Shown: positions 15,176 through 22,099 of the stretch, one piece after another
Numbering within the stretch: the stretch's first letter is position 1
Layout: each line of letters starts with the position of its first letter
DNA from: an uncultured Eubacterium sp.
Lineage (GTDB): Bacteria; Bacillota; Clostridia; Lachnospirales; Lachnospiraceae
NCBI GenBank assembly: GCA_910584245.1
Contig: CAJTZF010000011.1
Span: forward strand, 1 to 48,714
Length of the DNA: 48,714 bases
Direction of reading: 5' to 3'
Position numbers and translations under genes: made by a program
The notes under the pieces: model-generated
What the model was told of the DNA's origin: nothing
Seen by the model: the letters and a program-made list of their open reading frames with translations, nothing else
The model's database searches: none

Positions 15176-17202
15176 CATCGGTACCGACTAACAGCCAGGC
15201 GCCGTCCGTACCGGGGGCAAGTCAGGCTCCTGCAGCAAGCCAGGCGCCGGGAGCATCGTCCCAGCCGGGTCAGTCATCCCAGCCAGGACAGTCCTCTCAG
15301 CCGGGACAGTCCTCCCAGCCAGGTGAGTCATCCCAGCCGGGTGAATCCTCCCAGCCGGGTGAATCCTCCCAGCCAGGTGAGTCATCCCAGCCAGGTGAGT
15401 CATCCCAGCCGGGTGAATCCTCCCAGCCAGGTGAGTCCTCCCAGCCAGGACAGTCCTCCCAGCCGGGTCAGTCATCCCAGCCGGGTCAGTCATCCCAGCC
15501 GGGCCAATCTTCAAAACCAAGTCAATCTTCAAAACCTGTGATCGAAGAACCAGAAGTTAATTTAGTTCTTGACCACGCTATTCGCGAGGAAGATGAGGCA
15601 GTTGCCGAAGTGACAACCAGCGCAGGCGAGGTCACAGCTGTACAATGGTCAGTGGAGAATGCTGCTGTAGCTACTGTCCAGGCAGATAATGACGATGTTA
15701 CAAAGGCTGTAGTTACTGGTGTGGCAGAAGGAGAAACAACTGTTACAGCTAATGTAAAGGTAACCGTGGAAGGAAAAGAATTTACGGTACAAGCAGAAGC
15801 GAATCTTCGTGTTGTGAAGAAAGACGCGCTGATCGTAAAAGCAACGATTGAGTCCGCTCCGACAGAGCTGGCATTGGCAGAGACCGCAGGCATATCCGTA
15901 TCCGTAGATACTGGTACAATCGAGAGCGTTACATGGGCAATCGAAGGTACTGCTGCGACGATTGAGACGGATGGCGTAGAGGCAGTTATTACGGCTAAAG
16001 AGTTAGGCGAAGTAACGGTTTCCGTGACGGTAACGGTTAAATCCGGTGAAAAAACGGCGACGGATACAGCGACAGCTAAAATCGAAATTACACCGATTAC
16101 GTATGTGATTGGAAAAGATGTTGAAATACCTGCTAGTGCCGGTGTTAATGACTGGTTTGCGGTTGTTCTCGATAAGTCAATCAGGGTAAAGAAAACGGAC
16201 ATTGTTGAAGCCGTATTTTCAATGAAGACTGGTAGTGATATGGTGAATAATCGTACGTCTAAGATTGTGATAGCTCTTTCTACGAATGCGGATATAAGCC
16301 AGCCTTATCAAATACAGGAAAAAGCTGTGCTTCGTTCAGAGGAAGGAGCAGCTGGCAAGTTAGGATTTAAACTTCAGCCGTCACATTTTATAACTAACTA
16401 TGCTGAAATCAAATCCTTTGCATTGCGCAACATAACAGAAGACAGAACAGAAGAAGACATCGTAACGTTAGAGAAGATTTTGATTACACCGACGGACGAG
16501 GTAGCACTTTCTGTATCCGCTCCTGGTGCAGCAGAGGTAAACATCCCGGCAACAATTAATGTAGAGGTTGATGAGGGTTATGTTCTTGAATACAAAACGA
16601 GTGATGCTGAGGTCGCTACAGTAGAAGCAAATCCAGAGGATCAGACACAGGGAATTGTGACTGGACACAAAGCAGGCGAGGTTACGATCACGGTTGTGGT
16701 TAAGGATGCCGATGGCAAAGTAGTGAAGGAACAAGAGGTTACTTTGACCGTTAGCGAAGCTTACAAAGATCAAGATATTAAGATTGACCTGGGTACGGCA
16801 GTCAGAGCTGTAGCAAATGGCAGCGGTGAGTTGAACCAGGTGAAAGATTCCAATGGCAAAGTGACAGCCGTCACGGTAAATAATGAGACAGAAGGTATGA
16901 GCATTTCTCTTCCAAATAAACTCGTACAAGGAGAGAAGATTCAAGTGACCGTGAAAGGTAGTTTTGCTGCAGGGGCTACAGGATTCCGTATTTATACAAG
17001 TCCAATTGGAATAACGGGAGGATCTACGAATAACAACCTGGGTATGCTTGGTGATCAGGTTAAAGAGGGAGACTTTGTTCTTGATAGTTTAGAGCTCGAA
17101 GCAGCGCAGGAGTGTCCAACACTTTGCTTTAGAATTCCAGCTTACGGCGCACAGATTAAAGGACTTACGATTACAGAAATATCAATTAAGTATGTTTCGT
17201 GA
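14809..17202 (+). CDS. Exported Lys-rich Ig-like protein with SSQPG-repeat linker
   Basis: 797 residues, start TTG 14809 after AGGAGGTAAGAATT; no ATG is available. Signal peptide about 1-29, Lys-rich Ig-like domain about 30-121, and a long Ser/Gln/Pro/Gly linker about 123-245 with fourteen SSQPG[QE] units. Two acidic Big_2-like domains follow (about 247-427; the second contains DTGTIESVTWAIEGTAATIE, close to the 9535 protein). A beta-rich module (about 431-563) has NDWFAVVLDKSIRV. A further Big_2 domain spans about 564-652. The C-terminal beta-rich module (about 654-797) resembles a carbohydrate-binding sandwich. No enzyme motif, LPXTG or SLH domain noticed. N-terminus and Ig repeats are paralogous to the 9535 protein, while linker and C-terminal modules differ. 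Probable surface polysaccharide-binding protein. Confidence 0.8.
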   Translation: MRRNFKKALATVMAAALTVSLMGTAAEADAAKKIKLSKKSITVTKGKSKKVTIKNVKAKKVKKLTVKTSKKKIATVKKSGKTAIKVTGKKAGSAKITVKVTVKGKKKATKLTLKVKVKNAKKPSVPTNSQAPSVPGASQAPAASQAPGASSQPGQSSQPGQSSQPGQSSQPGESSQPGESSQPGESSQPGESSQPGESSQPGESSQPGESSQPGQSSQPGQSSQPGQSSQPGQSSKPSQSSKPVIEEPEVNLVLDHAIREEDEAVAEVTTSAGEVTAVQWSVENAAVATVQADNDDVTKAVVTGVAEGETTVTANVKVTVEGKEFTVQAEANLRVVKKDALIVKATIESAPTELALAETAGISVSVDTGTIESVTWAIEGTAATIETDGVEAVITAKELGEVTVSVTVTVKSGEKTATDTATAKIEITPITYVIGKDVEIPASAGVNDWFAVVLDKSIRVKKTDIVEAVFSMKTGSDMVNNRTSKIVIALSTNADISQPYQIQEKAVLRSEEGAAGKLGFKLQPSHFITNYAEIKSFALRNITEDRTEEDIVTLEKILITPTDEVALSVSAPGAAEVNIPATINVEVDEGYVLEYKTSDAEVATVEANPEDQTQGIVTGHKAGEVTITVVVKDADGKVVKEQEVTLTVSEAYKDQDIKIDLGTAVRAVANGSGELNQVKDSNGKVTAVTVNNETEGMSISLPNKLVQGEKIQVTVKGSFAAGATGFRIYTSPIGITGGSTNNNLGMLGDQVKEGDFVLDSLELEAAQECPTLCFRIPAYGAQIKGLTITEISIKYVS
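15256..15537 (+). repeat. 18-base tandem repeat encoding SSQPG[Q/E]
   Basis: Fourteen in-frame 18-base units (15256-15507: three Q, seven E, four Q), then degenerate SSKPSQ and SSKP. Units alternate a few synonymous forms, consistent with unequal crossing-over inside the array. Confidence 0.92.
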
Positions 17203-17233
17203 TGTAATGACAGAAAAGATTGTTAAATGACAT

Positions 17234-17269
17234 AAAAAAGGTGCATTCCATATGGATATGCACCTTTTT
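17234..17269. terminator. Bidirectional terminator between convergent genes
   Basis: AAAAAAGGTGCAT / ATGCACCTTTTT with an 11-base loop that itself contains CCATATGG. It has A/T runs on both sides, so it can end the 14809 gene (+) and the GH43 gene (-, stop at 17306). Its arms match the terminator at 12184. Confidence 0.9.
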
Positions 17270-17305
17270 GCTGTATTAAGTTATTATTGCATTAGCTATT
17301 AGCCA

Positions 17306-19834
17306 TTACTTGGCAGCTTCAAATGTCCATGTCTGGTTTGACGTTGCATTGTATTGCCACTGGCATACATTAGTGCCGTCGGACTTGCCGAAATTGTATA
17401 CGTCAAGTGCTTTTGCGTCTTTTGAAACCTTTGTTGTAATACCGTAAATGTTTGAGGTAGCTGTTTTCTTGATCATAAACAACTGGGCGTCTGCCCCGTT
17501 TGCGGTATACGTCTGGATATTGGTTCCGTCACTGTCTGCGCCATATTGGACGTCGAGCATATACCCGAGACCGTTTTTCAAAGTGACATAACCATTGCCG
17601 GCGTTCTTCACATACCATTTCTGGCTTGCTGCGCCTGTGCCAGACCCGATTTCAACATTTACGCTGTTGCCGCCTGTGTTGTTGGCTACTTGCAAATATT
17701 TTCCGGAGTTCGTATTTTTAATGTAATACCATCCATCCGTTACCGATCCGTCGCCGCTCGCAATTTGCCCGGCCGATTTCTTGATCGAAACATCGTCGAT
17801 GAAAAAGGAAACCAGATCCTGGGCAGTCGGGTTTGCTTTGTAGGCAGTTTCGATAAATACTTTGACGCTACTTAGATCAGCATTTGCAGGAACAGTATAT
17901 TTGCCGTTGATAACCGCCCATTGATCACCGGCAGTTGTCACCGTTGCCATATTTTCAATTTTGCCATCCCCATAAATAATGCTTATGTAGAATTGCGTCT
18001 TGTCCGTCGCTTTCGGATTTTCGGATAAATTATACCGCACAGCCGCGCTGACATCGTAGGTCGTTCCTTTCTCAAGCCGGCCTGTCATATCCTGCATAGC
18101 GCCCGCAGCTGTCATAGTCCTGTTTGCTGCTTTCAGCGAAAGGCTGCCGGAATGCACAGTGACATAGCCTAAGCCCACATTACATCCATATAAGCTGTTC
18201 CAGTTTGCGGTGCCGTCTTCGATATTACCATTCTTTACAAGCTCGTTTCCGTCTGCCGTTGGTACATTTGTGTTATTGGATCTCGACATTTTCCAATAAT
18301 CCAAATAATATAGTTCACCTGAGGCAGAGCCTTTAAATATAAAGTAAATATCGTGAACACCTGTTGCTGTTGTCAAGGAAGCAGTATAGTCCTTCCATGT
18401 TGATGAATTTCCGGAGATATGAATTTCTCCTAATTTCGTTCCGTACCGGCTATCCAGTCTGACCTCAATAGAGCCGCCGCCATTTAACGGGGCTGCATGC
18501 ATGGTGATCGAATTTAATCCCGTTTTTAAGTCAACATCGGATACAGCCAGCCAGTCTCCGTTATGGATATGGGAGACCTTCATGTTTGAAGAGCTGATAA
18601 AGGAACCTGGCTGCCAGCAGAAGTCGGTTTTTAGTCCGCTGCTCCAGCCGATTGTCTCAGCCTCATTGCGCACATAAGGATCCAGGTTTTTGGTCTGTGG
18701 GACACCTTGATAGGTTCCTCGAACTGGCTTTATATGGCCATTTGCATCATAAGAGACCTTGTCAATATGCGTGGACCGGTATCCCTGGCGGTTTTCCGGG
18801 ATTCCTAATGCCTTTGTTACTGTCTGCGCATGGTACGTTAAATAAGTACTTCCATTAAATTCAAAAAAGGCATGATGATTATTTCCACCAATTCTAAAAT
18901 ATGTATATGGGTTTTCATGCACGATGCCGACATACGTAAATGGCCCCATTGGATTTCTGCTTTCCATAACGCAGATGTTCCCGGTTCCCGTTATCGAAAG
19001 ATTATTTGAAAAGTTGGAGCAATACGTATAATAGTATTTTCCATTTTTCTTGTGTATGCCGGAGTCCTCAAAAATGCCGGGTGCATCGATGGCTACCGCA
19101 TTTCCCGCGAGCTGTACCATGTTGTCTGCCAGCCGTACGACTCTTGCGGTCCCTGGATAATTTTTCTGGTGCTGTGATGCGTTTGCCGGAATGCCTCCGC
19201 CATAGTAGAGATATCCTTTTCCGTCGTCGTCAACTAGCACAGCTGGGTCAAACAGCCATTCAACGCCTTGGGCGGCCTGTGACCCTCTTTTGATTAACTG
19301 GCTTCCTGTCGGCGGCTCTGTAAATGGCCCCAGGGGAGAATCGGCCTGTAAAACGCCTATGCCGTTCGCATTATCGGCGAAGTATAAGAAAAACTTGTCC
19401 TTGCCGTTGATCCGCTTCCAGCATGCCGATGGCGCCCATGAATTTCTGGCCCATGAAGTAAGGTTAGCTACTTTGATATCTCCGTGGTCAACCCAGTTGA
19501 CCATATCGCTCGAAGAAGCGACAGAAATAGTAGAAATGTTACTGTACTTAACGGCTGCCGTAGGGTGGCCGTTGGCATCTTTGCTTGTGAGGTTATACGA
19601 TTCGCTGTCGTTTGTCATATACACATACACTCTTCCGTTGTATGTCATGGCAAACGGGTCTGCGCTAAATTTGTGATCCATAATAGGATTGTTGTTCGAT
19701 GAGCTCCGGACAGAACCGCTTTTTAGCCTGTCTTCTGCCGCGGACGCCGCGTCGTAACGCAGCATGGAGACGATAATTCCGAAAATAACAAGCATACCCA
19801 CTACATATAATTTTGATTTGATTTGTTTCGTCAT
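17306..19834 (-). CDS. Exported GH43 enzyme (arabinoxylan arabinofuranosidase/xylosidase type) with CBM6, CBM4/22-like and ricin-type modules
   Basis: 842 residues. An N-terminal hydrophobic segment (about 8-24) and DAASAA suggest export. GH43 five-bladed propeller about 45-375: catalytic base Asp59 in SADPFA, transition-state Asp in WLFDPAVLVDDDG, general acid Glu in APGIFEDSGIH. Then a CBM6-like module (about 388-520, starting RNEAETIGWSSG and ending IYFIFKG...LYYLDYWKM), a CBM4/22-like sandwich (about 535-690, ELVKNGNIEDGTANW ... FFIDDVSIKK), and a ricin-B-like trefoil (about 700-842, GWYYIKNTNSGKYLQVAN ... QTWTF). It should act on arabinose or xylose side groups or ends of arabinoxylan; the exact bond is not readable. 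It differs from its neighbours in strand, lack of the Lys-rich domain and module types. Ribosome site AGGAAAGG precedes the ATG. Confidence 0.9.
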   Translation of the reverse strand: MTKQIKSKLYVVGMLVIFGIIVSMLRYDAASAAEDRLKSGSVRSSSNNNPIMDHKFSADPFAMTYNGRVYVYMTNDSESYNLTSKDANGHPTAAVKYSNISTISVASSSDMVNWVDHGDIKVANLTSWARNSWAPSACWKRINGKDKFFLYFADNANGIGVLQADSPLGPFTEPPTGSQLIKRGSQAAQGVEWLFDPAVLVDDDGKGYLYYGGGIPANASQHQKNYPGTARVVRLADNMVQLAGNAVAIDAPGIFEDSGIHKKNGKYYYTYCSNFSNNLSITGTGNICVMESRNPMGPFTYVGIVHENPYTYFRIGGNNHHAFFEFNGSTYLTYHAQTVTKALGIPENRQGYRSTHIDKVSYDANGHIKPVRGTYQGVPQTKNLDPYVRNEAETIGWSSGLKTDFCWQPGSFISSSNMKVSHIHNGDWLAVSDVDLKTGLNSITMHAAPLNGGGSIEVRLDSRYGTKLGEIHISGNSSTWKDYTASLTTATGVHDIYFIFKGSASGELYYLDYWKMSRSNNTNVPTADGNELVKNGNIEDGTANWNSLYGCNVGLGYVTVHSGSLSLKAANRTMTAAGAMQDMTGRLEKGTTYDVSAAVRYNLSENPKATDKTQFYISIIYGDGKIENMATVTTAGDQWAVINGKYTVPANADLSSVKVFIETAYKANPTAQDLVSFFIDDVSIKKSAGQIASGDGSVTDGWYYIKNTNSGKYLQVANNTGGNSVNVEIGSGTGAASQKWYVKNAGNGYVTLKNGLGYMLDVQYGADSDGTNIQTYTANGADAQLFMIKKTATSNIYGITTKVSKDAKALDVYNFGKSDGTNVCQWQYNATSNQTWTFEAAK

Positions 19835-20023
19835 GATACTATCCTTTCCTAAATTTGTAAACCCTGTTTACTGTATTTTGTTATTTTAAATGCCGCTGTG
19901 GGATGAACTTGTGTCCGTAGCCTCCTTCCCCGTCATTTTTATCCGGGCATTTGTGAAATGCCACAACCAGCACGCATTTACAATCAAGTAATATATAGGA
20001 AAGTGATTTAACACGTTACACTT

Positions 20024-20029
20024 ATTATA
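20024..20029 (-). promoter_or_regulatory. Probable -10 box of the GH43 gene
   Basis: TATAAT on the minus strand with an upstream TG (TGTGTATAAT, extended -10 type). The -35 region (TTCCCC, 18 bases away) is poor. The transcript would have a ~180-base leader. Confidence 0.45.
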
Positions 20030-20091
20030 CACAAAAAAATGGGAAAAGGGGAATTTTTTTGTCGTTCATACAAAATTTACATTTTGTTCGA

Positions 20092-20120
20092 TTGAACATT
20101 GTGTTTTGTTTGTGTAAATT
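20092..20120 (+). promoter_or_regulatory. Probable promoter of the ThiF/MoeB-like gene, overlapped by a palindrome
   Basis: TTGAAC (20092-20097), 17-base spacer, TAAATT (20115-20120). The inverted repeat TGTTC-GATT-GAACA at 20085-20098 covers the -35 box and could be an operator. Confidence 0.5.
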
Positions 20121-20158
20121 GAAAGCTAGTAAATAAAGTGCAAGAAAGAGGGGTTGGC

Positions 20159-21007
20159 ATGTATACAGAACGAGAGGCATCCGATGGGGGTGCGCCGAAT
20201 CGGCAGGAGCCGGAATTTAGTGAAATGGACGCGGAGCGCTATGCCAGGCATCTGATGCTAGAACAGGTGGGAATATCCGGGCAGAAGAAATTACGATGCT
20301 CCAAAGTACTGATCGTGGGGGCCGGAGGGTTAGGAGCGCCAGCGGCCCTTTATTTGGCGGCGGCGGGAGTAGGTACGATTGGTATTGTGGACGATGATTG
20401 CGTGGAATTGTCCAATTTGCAAAGGCAGATTTTACATACGACAGAGCAGGTCGGGAAGAAAAAAGTGGATTCGGCCAGGGAAATGCTCGGGAAATTAAAT
20501 CCGGGCGTTGCGGTGAAGACGTATCCCGTACGGCTGACAGCGGGCAACATCATGGAACTTATCCGGGAGTACGATTTTATTTTAGAGTGTGTGGATAATT
20601 TCCCGACAAAATTTTTGATCAATGACGCCTGTGTCATCGCCAAAAAGCCGTTTTGCCACGGAGGGGTTCTGGGCTTTCAGGGACAGCTGATGACATATGT
20701 GCCGGGACAGGGGCCGTGCTATCGCTGTATTTTTGAAGAGATTCCAGAGCCAGGCAGTATTCCGAGCTGCCAGGAGGTGGGAATACTGGGTGTGATGGCG
20801 GGGATTATTGGCAGCCTCCAGGGATTGGAGGCGCTGAAATATTTATTGGATATGGGTAATCTTCTCACAGGCCGTATGCTTGTGTTTGACGGGCTCCCGA
20901 TGAAGTTCCGTGAGGCGGTATTTGGGCATGCATCCCCACAATGTAAAGTGTGCGGTAAACAGGCGGTAATTGTCGATGTACAAACGCGCGCGGCGGATTA
21001 TGAGTGA
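20159..21007 (+). CDS. E1-like adenylyltransferase, ThiF/MoeB/HesA family
   Basis: 282 residues from ATG 20159, preceded by AGAGGGG; the frame opens at GTG 20138 without a good ribosome site. These enzymes adenylate the C-terminal Gly of ubiquitin-like sulphur carriers (ThiS, MoaD and relatives) for thiamine, molybdopterin or cysteine synthesis. Seen: RYARHLMLEQVGISGQKKL start, nucleotide-binding VLIVGAGGLGAPAALYLAAAG, VDDDCVELSNLQRQ with the conserved Asp and Arg, and two Cys pairs for zinc, CYRC and CKVC. No carrier-protein or other cofactor gene is next to it, so the pathway stays open. It is followed by a terminator and convergent with the DtxR-family gene. Confidence 0.88.
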   Translation: MYTEREASDGGAPNRQEPEFSEMDAERYARHLMLEQVGISGQKKLRCSKVLIVGAGGLGAPAALYLAAAGVGTIGIVDDDCVELSNLQRQILHTTEQVGKKKVDSAREMLGKLNPGVAVKTYPVRLTAGNIMELIREYDFILECVDNFPTKFLINDACVIAKKPFCHGGVLGFQGQLMTYVPGQGPCYRCIFEEIPEPGSIPSCQEVGILGVMAGIIGSLQGLEALKYLLDMGNLLTGRMLVFDGLPMKFREAVFGHASPQCKVCGKQAVIVDVQTRAADYE

Positions 21008-21018
21008 ATAAAAGAGAG

Positions 21019-21050
21019 CGCTGGAAAGAGCCGGATTTCCAGCGTTCTTG
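21019..21050. terminator. Terminator between convergent ThiF/MoeB-like and dtxR-type genes
   Basis: Perfect 9-bp stem CGCTGGAAA (21019-21027) / TTTCCAGCG (21036-21044), 8-base loop. TTCTTG follows on the plus strand and CTCTCTTTT on the minus strand, so it may serve both genes. Confidence 0.75.
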
Positions 21051-21052
21051 AA

Positions 21053-21418
21053 TTATTTATTTGATATATATTCCTTTATGGCCCGGAAGCTTTCTTTGCT
21101 GATGTCATGTTCCATGCGGCACGCGTCTTCGGCGGCCGTCTTTTCGTCAATGCCAAGGCTGATCAGCCACGATTTCAAAAACTCGTGCCGTTCATAAATC
21201 ATCTCAGCGATCTCTTTTCCCTTGTCGGTCAAATAGATGAAGCCGGCTTTCGTCACAGTAATATAACCGTTTTCGCGGAGCTGCTTCATTGCGACGCTCA
21301 CACTGGGTTTTTTGAATCCCATGCTTTCAGCGATATCGACGGAGCGCACGACGGGGAGTTTATTGCTCAGCATCAAAATAGTTTCCAGGTAATTTTCTGA
21401 AGATTCATTTAATGTCAT
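21053..21418 (-). CDS. DtxR/MntR-family metal-dependent repressor
   Basis: 121 residues, the short two-domain form without an SH3-like domain. The N-terminal winged helix includes SENYLETILMLS and DIAESMGFKKPSVSVAMKQLRENGYI (helix-turn-helix about residues 25-52). The dimerisation and metal-binding part includes IYERHEFLKSWLISLGID and ACRMEHDIS, with the conserved E, H, C-x-x-E-H type ligands. Divergent from feoA-feoA-feoB, so it most likely represses that operon when iron(II) or manganese is sufficient. A perfect 16-base palindrome overlaps the feo promoter and is the obvious target. Its own promoter is at 21476-21504 (-). Confidence 0.92.
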   Translation of the reverse strand: MTLNESSENYLETILMLSNKLPVVRSVDIAESMGFKKPSVSVAMKQLRENGYITVTKAGFIYLTDKGKEIAEMIYERHEFLKSWLISLGIDEKTAAEDACRMEHDISKESFRAIKEYISNK

Positions 21419-21475
21419 AGTTTTTCTCTTCTTCCTTGTAACACGGCTTTTTGTGCCGGGTCTGGTCTTTGCCCC

Positions 21476-21504
21476 AGTATACCATATAAAAAATATAAAA
21501 TCAA
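21476..21504 (-). promoter_or_regulatory. Promoter of the dtxR-type gene
   Basis: On the minus strand: TTGATT (21504-21499), 17-base spacer, TATACT (21481-21476). It is separated from the feo promoter by only 15 bases, back to back. Confidence 0.65.
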
Positions 21505-21519
21505 ATTATGAAAAGGTTC

Positions 21520-21548
21520 TTGACATCTAATTGTAGTTAGTATATACT
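21520..21548 (+). promoter_or_regulatory. Promoter of the feoA-feoA-feoB operon
   Basis: TTGACA (21520-21525), 17-base spacer, TATACT (21543-21548). The -10 box lies inside the palindrome at 21536-21551. Confidence 0.88.
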
Positions 21549-21551
21549 AAC
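21536..21551. promoter_or_regulatory. Palindromic operator over the feo -10 box (probable DtxR-family site)
   Basis: GTTAGTATATACTAAC is a perfect 16-base palindrome. Its TTAG...CTAA ends resemble DtxR/MntR-family boxes (known family pattern). Covering the -10 box, it is placed to block RNA polymerase. That the adjacent regulator is the binder is inferred. Confidence 0.75.
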
Positions 21552-21614
21552 AATAGTAAGAGATAAATAATAAAAGTTTGTGGTATAAGAAAATTAGAAA
21601 GGAAGGTGACGGAT

Positions 21615-21833
21615 ATGCCATTGTCTATGATTTCTCCCGGCCAGGAAGGGGTGATTAACCGGATTGCGGGAAAGGATGATACACGGCGTTTTTTGAACAA
21701 TCTTGGGTTTGTCGAGGGAGGTTCTGTCACAGTGATCAGCAGAGTGGATGGAAATATCATTGTAGGGGTATTGGATTCCAGAATCGCAATCGGGAAGAAG
21801 ATGGCAAACAAGATTATGATAGAAAGGAAATAG
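21615..21833 (+). CDS. feoA: FeoA-family protein (first)
   Basis: 72 residues from ATG 21615, with GGAAGG 8 bases upstream; the frame also opens at GTG 21606. FeoA proteins are small SH3-like cytosolic partners of FeoB in iron(II) uptake. Seen: MISPGQEGVINRIAG start, FLNNLGFVEGGSVTVISR core and a C-terminal SRIAIGKKMANKIMI strand. This is the more divergent of the two FeoA copies in this operon, which is common in Clostridia. The second copy starts 3 bases after its stop. Confidence 0.9.
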   Translation: MPLSMISPGQEGVINRIAGKDDTRRFLNNLGFVEGGSVTVISRVDGNIIVGVLDSRIAIGKKMANKIMIERK

Positions 21834-21836
21834 AGT

Positions 21837-22058
21837 ATGAATACATTAAAAAATACTCCGTGTGGGGAGACTGTGAGGGTGGTGCGTTTGCTCGGTGCGG
21901 GCAGTGTGAAAAGGCACATTATGGATATGGGAATCACGAAAGGTGCGAGCATTTATGTGAGAAAAGTAGCTCCGCTGGGCGATCCGGTGGAGGTTACCGT
22001 GAGGGGGTATGAGCTATCCCTGCGAAAAGCGGACGCTGAAATGATCCAGGTAGAATAA
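21837..22058 (+). CDS. feoA: FeoA-family protein (second)
   Basis: 73 residues, SH3-like. The typical FeoA core is HIMDMGITKGASIYVRKVAP followed by LGDPVEVTVRGYELSLRKADAEMI. It is closely similar to the FeoA at 35438 (VRKVAP.GDP.E.T.RGYEL.LR) and less to its upstream neighbour, so the two tandem copies probably have different roles. Ribosome site AAAGGAAA. Confidence 0.93.
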   Translation: MNTLKNTPCGETVRVVRLLGAGSVKRHIMDMGITKGASIYVRKVAPLGDPVEVTVRGYELSLRKADAEMIQVE

Positions 22059-22099
22059 AAGCAAAACGCATACCTATGTATGCAGAAATGAGGGGAAGT

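Larger units (their letters stand above)
19835..20158. other. Divergent intergenic region (324 bases)
   Basis: Control region between the GH43 gene (-) and the ThiF/MoeB-like gene (+). It holds a TATAAT box for the minus strand (20024-20029), a probable plus-strand promoter (20092-20120) and a small palindrome TGTTC-GATT-GAACA (20085-20098) over its -35 box. No gene was seen; it is AT-rich around 19980-20120. Confidence 0.6.

Noticed and set aside
15188..15532. Repeat-rich frame on the minus strand and short-period repeats suggestive of CRISPR
   Set aside because: The 18-base units are contiguous coding repeats with no unique spacers and no cas genes nearby; the minus-strand frame is their antisense.
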